Shown: positions 1-12,100 of the stretch, piece after piece
Layout: every line of letters starts with the position of its first letter
Position numbering within the stretch: position 1 is the stretch's first letter
Assembly (NCBI GenBank): GCA_903813345.2
Contig: CAIIXF020000093.1
Span: 1 to 31,387, forward strand
Length of the DNA: 31,387 nucleotides
Source: Owenia fusiformis
Lineage: Eukaryota > Annelida > Polychaeta > Sabellida > Oweniidae
Direction: 5' to 3'
Notes under the pieces: model-generated
What the model saw: only the letters and a program-made list of their open reading frames with translations
Told to the model about the DNA's origin: nothing
Database searches by the model: none
Program-made: the position numbers and the translations under genes

Positions 1-67
1 CTGTTCAACTTGAACTATAACATCATTTTAGACCATTAATTTCAATTTTAGAGAGAAAAATTTATTT
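1..67. other. AT-rich half of the monomer with A/T tracts
   Basis: This segment is 22% GC and contains TTTT at 26-29, AATTT at 38-42, AATTTT at 44-49, and a run of five A followed by three T at 56-63. The last is an A-tract/T-tract junction of the kind known to bend DNA. Spacing between tracts is irregular, roughly 7 to 13 bp, so strong helical phasing is possible but not demonstrated. It repeats in every copy and alternates with the GC-rich half, giving a regular 153-bp composition wave along the whole array. The homopolymers here are where most indels of the variant block fall. Confidence 0.8.
3..15. repeat. 13-bp palindrome in each monomer
   Basis: GTTCAA-C-TTGAAC is a perfect 6-bp inverted repeat around a single C. 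It recurs in every copy except copy 170, where an A-to-C change at 25843 breaks it. The one-base centre makes an RNA hairpin unlikely, so the plausible role would be a site for a dimeric DNA-binding protein. No factor is identified, and a palindrome of this size can arise by chance and then be copied with the array. Confidence 0.6.
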
Positions 68-80
68 CGTAGCGCTCGTC
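66..80 (+). promoter_or_regulatory. Partial CENP-B-box-like motif
   Basis: TTCG at 66-69 followed by CG at 77-78 has the spacing of the CENP-B box core, nTTCGnnnnAnnCGGGn. Six of the nine core bases match. The internal A is G, and the last two G are T and C. CENP-B boxes occur in centromeric satellites of mammals, and related motifs have been proposed elsewhere. With three core mismatches, binding is doubtful. It is present in every intact monomer and disrupted where the ttt at 61-63 or 65-67 is altered, as in copies 131, 135 and 166. Confidence 0.15.
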
Positions 81-104
81 CGAGGAGGCTCTCATGTTAA
101 GTGT

Positions 105-119
105 GTCTCGGCCGGAGAC
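105..119. other. Hairpin A: 5-bp stem, 5-nt loop
   Basis: GTCTC (105-109) pairs with GAGAC (115-119) around the loop GGCCG. The loop edge contains the CGGCCG palindrome at 109-114. It sits directly against hairpin B, sharing C119. Copies 132, 152, 164 and 170 lose one G of the GG at 114-115, and copy 157 loses one C of the loop. None of these changes is compensated. Confidence 0.6.
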
Positions 120-140
120 GTGTCATCCCGAGATGACACG
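119..140. other. Hairpin B: 8-bp perfect stem, 6-nt loop
   Basis: CGTGTCAT (119-126) is the exact reverse complement of ATGACACG (133-140), with loop CCCGAG. It is the strongest local inverted repeat in the monomer and could form as a cruciform in DNA or as a stem in RNA from either strand. The array's right-hand end (31017) falls just past this loop, at the first bases of the 3' arm. Copy 152 shortens the loop by one C, and copy 136 inserts an A in the 3' arm. Confidence 0.65.
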
Positions 141-3100
141 AGACATCACCACTCTGTTCAACTTGAACTATAACATCATTTTAGACCATTAATTTCAATT
201 TTAGAGAGAAAAATTTATTTCGTAGCGCTCGTCCGAGGAGGCTCTCATGTTAAGTGTGTCTCGGCCGGAGACGTGTCATCCCGAGATGACACGAGACATC
301 ACCACTCTGTTCAACTTGAACTATAACATCATTTTAGACCATTAATTTCAATTTTAGAGAGAAAAATTTATTTCGTAGCGCTCGTCCGAGGAGGCTCTCA
401 TGTTAAGTGTGTCTCGGCCGGAGACGTGTCATCCCGAGATGACACGAGACATCACCACTCTGTTCAACTTGAACTATAACATCATTTTAGACCATTAATT
501 TCAATTTTAGAGAGAAAAATTTATTTCGTAGCGCTCGTCCGAGGAGGCTCTCATGTTAAGTGTGTCTCGGCCGGAGACGTGTCATCCCGAGATGACACGA
601 GACATCACCACTCTGTTCAACTTGAACTATAACATCATTTTAGACCATTAATTTCAATTTTAGAGAGAAAAATTTATTTCGTAGCGCTCGTCCGAGGAGG
701 CTCTCATGTTAAGTGTGTCTCGGCCGGAGACGTGTCATCCCGAGATGACACGAGACATCACCACTCTGTTCAACTTGAACTATAACATCATTTTAGACCA
801 TTAATTTCAATTTTAGAGAGAAAAATTTATTTCGTAGCGCTCGTCCGAGGAGGCTCTCATGTTAAGTGTGTCTCGGCCGGAGACGTGTCATCCCGAGATG
901 ACACGAGACATCACCACTCTGTTCAACTTGAACTATAACATCATTTTAGACCATTAATTTCAATTTTAGAGAGAAAAATTTATTTCGTAGCGCTCGTCCG
1001 AGGAGGCTCTCATGTTAAGTGTGTCTCGGCCGGAGACGTGTCATCCCGAGATGACACGAGACATCACCACTCTGTTCAACTTGAACTATAACATCATTTT
1101 AGACCATTAATTTCAATTTTAGAGAGAAAAATTTATTTCGTAGCGCTCGTCCGAGGAGGCTCTCATGTTAAGTGTGTCTCGGCCGGAGACGTGTCATCCC
1201 GAGATGACACGAGACATCACCACTCTGTTCAACTTGAACTATAACATCATTTTAGACCATTAATTTCAATTTTAGAGAGAAAAATTTATTTCGTAGCGCT
1301 CGTCCGAGGAGGCTCTCATGTTAAGTGTGTCTCGGCCGGAGACGTGTCATCCCGAGATGACACGAGACATCACCACTCTGTTCAACTTGAACTATAACAT
1401 CATTTTAGACCATTAATTTCAATTTTAGAGAGAAAAATTTATTTCGTAGCGCTCGTCCGAGGAGGCTCTCATGTTAAGTGTGTCTCGGCCGGAGACGTGT
1501 CATCCCGAGATGACACGAGACATCACCACTCTGTTCAACTTGAACTATAACATCATTTTAGACCATTAATTTCAATTTTAGAGAGAAAAATTTATTTCGT
1601 AGCGCTCGTCCGAGGAGGCTCTCATGTTAAGTGTGTCTCGGCCGGAGACGTGTCATCCCGAGATGACACGAGACATCACCACTCTGTTCAACTTGAACTA
1701 TAACATCATTTTAGACCATTAATTTCAATTTTAGAGAGAAAAATTTATTTCGTAGCGCTCGTCCGAGGAGGCTCTCATGTTAAGTGTGTCTCGGCCGGAG
1801 ACGTGTCATCCCGAGATGACACGAGACATCACCACTCTGTTCAACTTGAACTATAACATCATTTTAGACCATTAATTTCAATTTTAGAGAGAAAAATTTA
1901 TTTCGTAGCGCTCGTCCGAGGAGGCTCTCATGTTAAGTGTGTCTCGGCCGGAGACGTGTCATCCCGAGATGACACGAGACATCACCACTCTGTTCAACTT
2001 GAACTATAACATCATTTTAGACCATTAATTTCAATTTTAGAGAGAAAAATTTATTTCGTAGCGCTCGTCCGAGGAGGCTCTCATGTTAAGTGTGTCTCGG
2101 CCGGAGACGTGTCATCCCGAGATGACACGAGACATCACCACTCTGTTCAACTTGAACTATAACATCATTTTAGACCATTAATTTCAATTTTAGAGAGAAA
2201 AATTTATTTCGTAGCGCTCGTCCGAGGAGGCTCTCATGTTAAGTGTGTCTCGGCCGGAGACGTGTCATCCCGAGATGACACGAGACATCACCACTCTGTT
2301 CAACTTGAACTATAACATCATTTTAGACCATTAATTTCAATTTTAGAGAGAAAAATTTATTTCGTAGCGCTCGTCCGAGGAGGCTCTCATGTTAAGTGTG
2401 TCTCGGCCGGAGACGTGTCATCCCGAGATGACACGAGACATCACCACTCTGTTCAACTTGAACTATAACATCATTTTAGACCATTAATTTCAATTTTAGA
2501 GAGAAAAATTTATTTCGTAGCGCTCGTCCGAGGAGGCTCTCATGTTAAGTGTGTCTCGGCCGGAGACGTGTCATCCCGAGATGACACGAGACATCACCAC
2601 TCTGTTCAACTTGAACTATAACATCATTTTAGACCATTAATTTCAATTTTAGAGAGAAAAATTTATTTCGTAGCGCTCGTCCGAGGAGGCTCTCATGTTA
2701 AGTGTGTCTCGGCCGGAGACGTGTCATCCCGAGATGACACGAGACATCACCACTCTGTTCAACTTGAACTATAACATCATTTTAGACCATTAATTTCAAT
2801 TTTAGAGAGAAAAATTTATTTCGTAGCGCTCGTCCGAGGAGGCTCTCATGTTAAGTGTGTCTCGGCCGGAGACGTGTCATCCCGAGATGACACGAGACAT
2901 CACCACTCTGTTCAACTTGAACTATAACATCATTTTAGACCATTAATTTCAATTTTAGAGAGAAAAATTTATTTCGTAGCGCTCGTCCGAGGAGGCTCTC
3001 ATGTTAAGTGTGTCTCGGCCGGAGACGTGTCATCCCGAGATGACACGAGACATCACCACTCTGTTCAACTTGAACTATAACATCATTTTAGACCATTAAT

Positions 3101-6100
3101 TTCAATTTTAGAGAGAAAAATTTATTTCGTAGCGCTCGTCCGAGGAGGCTCTCATGTTAAGTGTGTCTCGGCCGGAGACGTGTCATCCCGAGATGACACG
3201 AGACATCACCACTCTGTTCAACTTGAACTATAACATCATTTTAGACCATTAATTTCAATTTTAGAGAGAAAAATTTATTTCGTAGCGCTCGTCCGAGGAG
3301 GCTCTCATGTTAAGTGTGTCTCGGCCGGAGACGTGTCATCCCGAGATGACACGAGACATCACCACTCTGTTCAACTTGAACTATAACATCATTTTAGACC
3401 ATTAATTTCAATTTTAGAGAGAAAAATTTATTTCGTAGCGCTCGTCCGAGGAGGCTCTCATGTTAAGTGTGTCTCGGCCGGAGACGTGTCATCCCGAGAT
3501 GACACGAGACATCACCACTCTGTTCAACTTGAACTATAACATCATTTTAGACCATTAATTTCAATTTTAGAGAGAAAAATTTATTTCGTAGCGCTCGTCC
3601 GAGGAGGCTCTCATGTTAAGTGTGTCTCGGCCGGAGACGTGTCATCCCGAGATGACACGAGACATCACCACTCTGTTCAACTTGAACTATAACATCATTT
3701 TAGACCATTAATTTCAATTTTAGAGAGAAAAATTTATTTCGTAGCGCTCGTCCGAGGAGGCTCTCATGTTAAGTGTGTCTCGGCCGGAGACGTGTCATCC
3801 CGAGATGACACGAGACATCACCACTCTGTTCAACTTGAACTATAACATCATTTTAGACCATTAATTTCAATTTTAGAGAGAAAAATTTATTTCGTAGCGC
3901 TCGTCCGAGGAGGCTCTCATGTTAAGTGTGTCTCGGCCGGAGACGTGTCATCCCGAGATGACACGAGACATCACCACTCTGTTCAACTTGAACTATAACA
4001 TCATTTTAGACCATTAATTTCAATTTTAGAGAGAAAAATTTATTTCGTAGCGCTCGTCCGAGGAGGCTCTCATGTTAAGTGTGTCTCGGCCGGAGACGTG
4101 TCATCCCGAGATGACACGAGACATCACCACTCTGTTCAACTTGAACTATAACATCATTTTAGACCATTAATTTCAATTTTAGAGAGAAAAATTTATTTCG
4201 TAGCGCTCGTCCGAGGAGGCTCTCATGTTAAGTGTGTCTCGGCCGGAGACGTGTCATCCCGAGATGACACGAGACATCACCACTCTGTTCAACTTGAACT
4301 ATAACATCATTTTAGACCATTAATTTCAATTTTAGAGAGAAAAATTTATTTCGTAGCGCTCGTCCGAGGAGGCTCTCATGTTAAGTGTGTCTCGGCCGGA
4401 GACGTGTCATCCCGAGATGACACGAGACATCACCACTCTGTTCAACTTGAACTATAACATCATTTTAGACCATTAATTTCAATTTTAGAGAGAAAAATTT
4501 ATTTCGTAGCGCTCGTCCGAGGAGGCTCTCATGTTAAGTGTGTCTCGGCCGGAGACGTGTCATCCCGAGATGACACGAGACATCACCACTCTGTTCAACT
4601 TGAACTATAACATCATTTTAGACCATTAATTTCAATTTTAGAGAGAAAAATTTATTTCGTAGCGCTCGTCCGAGGAGGCTCTCATGTTAAGTGTGTCTCG
4701 GCCGGAGACGTGTCATCCCGAGATGACACGAGACATCACCACTCTGTTCAACTTGAACTATAACATCATTTTAGACCATTAATTTCAATTTTAGAGAGAA
4801 AAATTTATTTCGTAGCGCTCGTCCGAGGAGGCTCTCATGTTAAGTGTGTCTCGGCCGGAGACGTGTCATCCCGAGATGACACGAGACATCACCACTCTGT
4901 TCAACTTGAACTATAACATCATTTTAGACCATTAATTTCAATTTTAGAGAGAAAAATTTATTTCGTAGCGCTCGTCCGAGGAGGCTCTCATGTTAAGTGT
5001 GTCTCGGCCGGAGACGTGTCATCCCGAGATGACACGAGACATCACCACTCTGTTCAACTTGAACTATAACATCATTTTAGACCATTAATTTCAATTTTAG
5101 AGAGAAAAATTTATTTCGTAGCGCTCGTCCGAGGAGGCTCTCATGTTAAGTGTGTCTCGGCCGGAGACGTGTCATCCCGAGATGACACGAGACATCACCA
5201 CTCTGTTCAACTTGAACTATAACATCATTTTAGACCATTAATTTCAATTTTAGAGAGAAAAATTTATTTCGTAGCGCTCGTCCGAGGAGGCTCTCATGTT
5301 AAGTGTGTCTCGGCCGGAGACGTGTCATCCCGAGATGACACGAGACATCACCACTCTGTTCAACTTGAACTATAACATCATTTTAGACCATTAATTTCAA
5401 TTTTAGAGAGAAAAATTTATTTCGTAGCGCTCGTCCGAGGAGGCTCTCATGTTAAGTGTGTCTCGGCCGGAGACGTGTCATCCCGAGATGACACGAGACA
5501 TCACCACTCTGTTCAACTTGAACTATAACATCATTTTAGACCATTAATTTCAATTTTAGAGAGAAAAATTTATTTCGTAGCGCTCGTCCGAGGAGGCTCT
5601 CATGTTAAGTGTGTCTCGGCCGGAGACGTGTCATCCCGAGATGACACGAGACATCACCACTCTGTTCAACTTGAACTATAACATCATTTTAGACCATTAA
5701 TTTCAATTTTAGAGAGAAAAATTTATTTCGTAGCGCTCGTCCGAGGAGGCTCTCATGTTAAGTGTGTCTCGGCCGGAGACGTGTCATCCCGAGATGACAC
5801 GAGACATCACCACTCTGTTCAACTTGAACTATAACATCATTTTAGACCATTAATTTCAATTTTAGAGAGAAAAATTTATTTCGTAGCGCTCGTCCGAGGA
5901 GGCTCTCATGTTAAGTGTGTCTCGGCCGGAGACGTGTCATCCCGAGATGACACGAGACATCACCACTCTGTTCAACTTGAACTATAACATCATTTTAGAC
6001 CATTAATTTCAATTTTAGAGAGAAAAATTTATTTCGTAGCGCTCGTCCGAGGAGGCTCTCATGTTAAGTGTGTCTCGGCCGGAGACGTGTCATCCCGAGA

Positions 6101-9100
6101 TGACACGAGACATCACCACTCTGTTCAACTTGAACTATAACATCATTTTAGACCATTAATTTCAATTTTAGAGAGAAAAATTTATTTCGTAGCGCTCGTC
6201 CGAGGAGGCTCTCATGTTAAGTGTGTCTCGGCCGGAGACGTGTCATCCCGAGATGACACGAGACATCACCACTCTGTTCAACTTGAACTATAACATCATT
6301 TTAGACCATTAATTTCAATTTTAGAGAGAAAAATTTATTTCGTAGCGCTCGTCCGAGGAGGCTCTCATGTTAAGTGTGTCTCGGCCGGAGACGTGTCATC
6401 CCGAGATGACACGAGACATCACCACTCTGTTCAACTTGAACTATAACATCATTTTAGACCATTAATTTCAATTTTAGAGAGAAAAATTTATTTCGTAGCG
6501 CTCGTCCGAGGAGGCTCTCATGTTAAGTGTGTCTCGGCCGGAGACGTGTCATCCCGAGATGACACGAGACATCACCACTCTGTTCAACTTGAACTATAAC
6601 ATCATTTTAGACCATTAATTTCAATTTTAGAGAGAAAAATTTATTTCGTAGCGCTCGTCCGAGGAGGCTCTCATGTTAAGTGTGTCTCGGCCGGAGACGT
6701 GTCATCCCGAGATGACACGAGACATCACCACTCTGTTCAACTTGAACTATAACATCATTTTAGACCATTAATTTCAATTTTAGAGAGAAAAATTTATTTC
6801 GTAGCGCTCGTCCGAGGAGGCTCTCATGTTAAGTGTGTCTCGGCCGGAGACGTGTCATCCCGAGATGACACGAGACATCACCACTCTGTTCAACTTGAAC
6901 TATAACATCATTTTAGACCATTAATTTCAATTTTAGAGAGAAAAATTTATTTCGTAGCGCTCGTCCGAGGAGGCTCTCATGTTAAGTGTGTCTCGGCCGG
7001 AGACGTGTCATCCCGAGATGACACGAGACATCACCACTCTGTTCAACTTGAACTATAACATCATTTTAGACCATTAATTTCAATTTTAGAGAGAAAAATT
7101 TATTTCGTAGCGCTCGTCCGAGGAGGCTCTCATGTTAAGTGTGTCTCGGCCGGAGACGTGTCATCCCGAGATGACACGAGACATCACCACTCTGTTCAAC
7201 TTGAACTATAACATCATTTTAGACCATTAATTTCAATTTTAGAGAGAAAAATTTATTTCGTAGCGCTCGTCCGAGGAGGCTCTCATGTTAAGTGTGTCTC
7301 GGCCGGAGACGTGTCATCCCGAGATGACACGAGACATCACCACTCTGTTCAACTTGAACTATAACATCATTTTAGACCATTAATTTCAATTTTAGAGAGA
7401 AAAATTTATTTCGTAGCGCTCGTCCGAGGAGGCTCTCATGTTAAGTGTGTCTCGGCCGGAGACGTGTCATCCCGAGATGACACGAGACATCACCACTCTG
7501 TTCAACTTGAACTATAACATCATTTTAGACCATTAATTTCAATTTTAGAGAGAAAAATTTATTTCGTAGCGCTCGTCCGAGGAGGCTCTCATGTTAAGTG
7601 TGTCTCGGCCGGAGACGTGTCATCCCGAGATGACACGAGACATCACCACTCTGTTCAACTTGAACTATAACATCATTTTAGACCATTAATTTCAATTTTA
7701 GAGAGAAAAATTTATTTCGTAGCGCTCGTCCGAGGAGGCTCTCATGTTAAGTGTGTCTCGGCCGGAGACGTGTCATCCCGAGATGACACGAGACATCACC
7801 ACTCTGTTCAACTTGAACTATAACATCATTTTAGACCATTAATTTCAATTTTAGAGAGAAAAATTTATTTCGTAGCGCTCGTCCGAGGAGGCTCTCATGT
7901 TAAGTGTGTCTCGGCCGGAGACGTGTCATCCCGAGATGACACGAGACATCACCACTCTGTTCAACTTGAACTATAACATCATTTTAGACCATTAATTTCA
8001 ATTTTAGAGAGAAAAATTTATTTCGTAGCGCTCGTCCGAGGAGGCTCTCATGTTAAGTGTGTCTCGGCCGGAGACGTGTCATCCCGAGATGACACGAGAC
8101 ATCACCACTCTGTTCAACTTGAACTATAACATCATTTTAGACCATTAATTTCAATTTTAGAGAGAAAAATTTATTTCGTAGCGCTCGTCCGAGGAGGCTC
8201 TCATGTTAAGTGTGTCTCGGCCGGAGACGTGTCATCCCGAGATGACACGAGACATCACCACTCTGTTCAACTTGAACTATAACATCATTTTAGACCATTA
8301 ATTTCAATTTTAGAGAGAAAAATTTATTTCGTAGCGCTCGTCCGAGGAGGCTCTCATGTTAAGTGTGTCTCGGCCGGAGACGTGTCATCCCGAGATGACA
8401 CGAGACATCACCACTCTGTTCAACTTGAACTATAACATCATTTTAGACCATTAATTTCAATTTTAGAGAGAAAAATTTATTTCGTAGCGCTCGTCCGAGG
8501 AGGCTCTCATGTTAAGTGTGTCTCGGCCGGAGACGTGTCATCCCGAGATGACACGAGACATCACCACTCTGTTCAACTTGAACTATAACATCATTTTAGA
8601 CCATTAATTTCAATTTTAGAGAGAAAAATTTATTTCGTAGCGCTCGTCCGAGGAGGCTCTCATGTTAAGTGTGTCTCGGCCGGAGACGTGTCATCCCGAG
8701 ATGACACGAGACATCACCACTCTGTTCAACTTGAACTATAACATCATTTTAGACCATTAATTTCAATTTTAGAGAGAAAAATTTATTTCGTAGCGCTCGT
8801 CCGAGGAGGCTCTCATGTTAAGTGTGTCTCGGCCGGAGACGTGTCATCCCGAGATGACACGAGACATCACCACTCTGTTCAACTTGAACTATAACATCAT
8901 TTTAGACCATTAATTTCAATTTTAGAGAGAAAAATTTATTTCGTAGCGCTCGTCCGAGGAGGCTCTCATGTTAAGTGTGTCTCGGCCGGAGACGTGTCAT
9001 CCCGAGATGACACGAGACATCACCACTCTGTTCAACTTGAACTATAACATCATTTTAGACCATTAATTTCAATTTTAGAGAGAAAAATTTATTTCGTAGC

Positions 9101-12100
9101 GCTCGTCCGAGGAGGCTCTCATGTTAAGTGTGTCTCGGCCGGAGACGTGTCATCCCGAGATGACACGAGACATCACCACTCTGTTCAACTTGAACTATAA
9201 CATCATTTTAGACCATTAATTTCAATTTTAGAGAGAAAAATTTATTTCGTAGCGCTCGTCCGAGGAGGCTCTCATGTTAAGTGTGTCTCGGCCGGAGACG
9301 TGTCATCCCGAGATGACACGAGACATCACCACTCTGTTCAACTTGAACTATAACATCATTTTAGACCATTAATTTCAATTTTAGAGAGAAAAATTTATTT
9401 CGTAGCGCTCGTCCGAGGAGGCTCTCATGTTAAGTGTGTCTCGGCCGGAGACGTGTCATCCCGAGATGACACGAGACATCACCACTCTGTTCAACTTGAA
9501 CTATAACATCATTTTAGACCATTAATTTCAATTTTAGAGAGAAAAATTTATTTCGTAGCGCTCGTCCGAGGAGGCTCTCATGTTAAGTGTGTCTCGGCCG
9601 GAGACGTGTCATCCCGAGATGACACGAGACATCACCACTCTGTTCAACTTGAACTATAACATCATTTTAGACCATTAATTTCAATTTTAGAGAGAAAAAT
9701 TTATTTCGTAGCGCTCGTCCGAGGAGGCTCTCATGTTAAGTGTGTCTCGGCCGGAGACGTGTCATCCCGAGATGACACGAGACATCACCACTCTGTTCAA
9801 CTTGAACTATAACATCATTTTAGACCATTAATTTCAATTTTAGAGAGAAAAATTTATTTCGTAGCGCTCGTCCGAGGAGGCTCTCATGTTAAGTGTGTCT
9901 CGGCCGGAGACGTGTCATCCCGAGATGACACGAGACATCACCACTCTGTTCAACTTGAACTATAACATCATTTTAGACCATTAATTTCAATTTTAGAGAG
10001 AAAAATTTATTTCGTAGCGCTCGTCCGAGGAGGCTCTCATGTTAAGTGTGTCTCGGCCGGAGACGTGTCATCCCGAGATGACACGAGACATCACCACTCT
10101 GTTCAACTTGAACTATAACATCATTTTAGACCATTAATTTCAATTTTAGAGAGAAAAATTTATTTCGTAGCGCTCGTCCGAGGAGGCTCTCATGTTAAGT
10201 GTGTCTCGGCCGGAGACGTGTCATCCCGAGATGACACGAGACATCACCACTCTGTTCAACTTGAACTATAACATCATTTTAGACCATTAATTTCAATTTT
10301 AGAGAGAAAAATTTATTTCGTAGCGCTCGTCCGAGGAGGCTCTCATGTTAAGTGTGTCTCGGCCGGAGACGTGTCATCCCGAGATGACACGAGACATCAC
10401 CACTCTGTTCAACTTGAACTATAACATCATTTTAGACCATTAATTTCAATTTTAGAGAGAAAAATTTATTTCGTAGCGCTCGTCCGAGGAGGCTCTCATG
10501 TTAAGTGTGTCTCGGCCGGAGACGTGTCATCCCGAGATGACACGAGACATCACCACTCTGTTCAACTTGAACTATAACATCATTTTAGACCATTAATTTC
10601 AATTTTAGAGAGAAAAATTTATTTCGTAGCGCTCGTCCGAGGAGGCTCTCATGTTAAGTGTGTCTCGGCCGGAGACGTGTCATCCCGAGATGACACGAGA
10701 CATCACCACTCTGTTCAACTTGAACTATAACATCATTTTAGACCATTAATTTCAATTTTAGAGAGAAAAATTTATTTCGTAGCGCTCGTCCGAGGAGGCT
10801 CTCATGTTAAGTGTGTCTCGGCCGGAGACGTGTCATCCCGAGATGACACGAGACATCACCACTCTGTTCAACTTGAACTATAACATCATTTTAGACCATT
10901 AATTTCAATTTTAGAGAGAAAAATTTATTTCGTAGCGCTCGTCCGAGGAGGCTCTCATGTTAAGTGTGTCTCGGCCGGAGACGTGTCATCCCGAGATGAC
11001 ACGAGACATCACCACTCTGTTCAACTTGAACTATAACATCATTTTAGACCATTAATTTCAATTTTAGAGAGAAAAATTTATTTCGTAGCGCTCGTCCGAG
11101 GAGGCTCTCATGTTAAGTGTGTCTCGGCCGGAGACGTGTCATCCCGAGATGACACGAGACATCACCACTCTGTTCAACTTGAACTATAACATCATTTTAG
11201 ACCATTAATTTCAATTTTAGAGAGAAAAATTTATTTCGTAGCGCTCGTCCGAGGAGGCTCTCATGTTAAGTGTGTCTCGGCCGGAGACGTGTCATCCCGA
11301 GATGACACGAGACATCACCACTCTGTTCAACTTGAACTATAACATCATTTTAGACCATTAATTTCAATTTTAGAGAGAAAAATTTATTTCGTAGCGCTCG
11401 TCCGAGGAGGCTCTCATGTTAAGTGTGTCTCGGCCGGAGACGTGTCATCCCGAGATGACACGAGACATCACCACTCTGTTCAACTTGAACTATAACATCA
11501 TTTTAGACCATTAATTTCAATTTTAGAGAGAAAAATTTATTTCGTAGCGCTCGTCCGAGGAGGCTCTCATGTTAAGTGTGTCTCGGCCGGAGACGTGTCA
11601 TCCCGAGATGACACGAGACATCACCACTCTGTTCAACTTGAACTATAACATCATTTTAGACCATTAATTTCAATTTTAGAGAGAAAAATTTATTTCGTAG
11701 CGCTCGTCCGAGGAGGCTCTCATGTTAAGTGTGTCTCGGCCGGAGACGTGTCATCCCGAGATGACACGAGACATCACCACTCTGTTCAACTTGAACTATA
11801 ACATCATTTTAGACCATTAATTTCAATTTTAGAGAGAAAAATTTATTTCGTAGCGCTCGTCCGAGGAGGCTCTCATGTTAAGTGTGTCTCGGCCGGAGAC
11901 GTGTCATCCCGAGATGACACGAGACATCACCACTCTGTTCAACTTGAACTATAACATCATTTTAGACCATTAATTTCAATTTTAGAGAGAAAAATTTATT
12001 TCGTAGCGCTCGTCCGAGGAGGCTCTCATGTTAAGTGTGTCTCGGCCGGAGACGTGTCATCCCGAGATGACACGAGACATCACCACTCTGTTCAACTTGA

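Larger units (their letters stand above)
101..149. other. Outer stem C, alternative to hairpin A
   Basis: TGTCTCG (104-110) is complementary to CGAGACA (139-145). The pairing extends by GTG (101-103) with CAC (147-149) if T146 bulges out, giving up to 10 bp. It encloses hairpin B. It uses the same GTCTC arm as hairpin A, so the two folds are mutually exclusive: A followed by B, or C enclosing B. This is read from the sequence only, without energy calculation or evidence of transcription. Confidence 0.5.
1..153. repeat. Reference satellite monomer (copy 1)
   Basis: This copy serves as the consensus, since it equals the great majority of copies. Composition is 43 A, 34 C, 31 G and 45 T. Positions 1-67 are AT-rich (15 G or C of 67). 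Positions 68-153 are GC-richer (50 of 86) and hold nine CpG dinucleotides at 68, 73, 77, 81, 109, 113, 119, 129 and 139. The palindromes AGCGCT (71-76) and CGGCCG (109-114) occur once per monomer. All six frames are closed: plus-strand stops lie at 37-39, 11-13 and 18-20, and minus-strand stops are read from TTA at 28-30, 36-38 and 62-64. The monomer therefore looks non-coding. Its length is close to a nucleosome core plus a very short linker. Confidence 0.97.
68..153. other. GC- and CpG-rich half of the monomer
   Basis: This half is 58% GC. It has nine CpGs against about 7.3 expected from its own C and G content (25 C, 25 G in 86 bp), so CpG is not depleted. It carries the hairpin cluster at 101-149, the short inverted repeat CTCG-TC-CGAG at 75-84, and short direct repeats (GTGTC at 103 and 120, GAGAC at 115 and 140, CGAGA at 129 and 139). 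The combined direct and inverted short repeats suggest it was built by internal duplication and inversion, but that is inference. Confidence 0.75.
94..192 (+). other. 32-residue ATG frame in each monomer, probably non-coding
   Basis: ATG at 94 opens a frame that crosses into the next copy and stops at TAA (190-192). The peptide begins MLSVSRPETC and ends NIILDH. AGGAGG at 83-88 lies five bases upstream of the ATG, which would be a textbook ribosome-binding site in a bacterium. Against a gene: the peptide has no recognisable domain, signal or membrane segment; the frame spans two monomers and overlaps the inverted repeats; and there is no promoter or terminator evidence. Indels in the variant block freely shift the frame. 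I list it because it occurs about 200 times and would mislead a gene finder. Confidence 0.12.

Noticed and set aside
68-112. HDV-like ribozyme on the minus strand
   Set aside because: The minus strand contains catgagagcctcctcgg, which resembles the P3-loop region of HDV ribozymes. I could not build the P1, P2 and P4 helices or place a catalytic C in the required order.
1-153. Hammerhead ribozyme
   Set aside because: Words such as gagatgacacgaga and ctacgaaataaa faintly recall the core. However, no CUGANGA box exists on either strand and no stem II places a GAAA box correctly.
1-153. tRNA-, 5S- or spliced-leader-type tandem gene
   Set aside because: No A-box and B-box pair, no 5S internal control region, and no splice donor with a proper Sm site could be located in the monomer on either strand.
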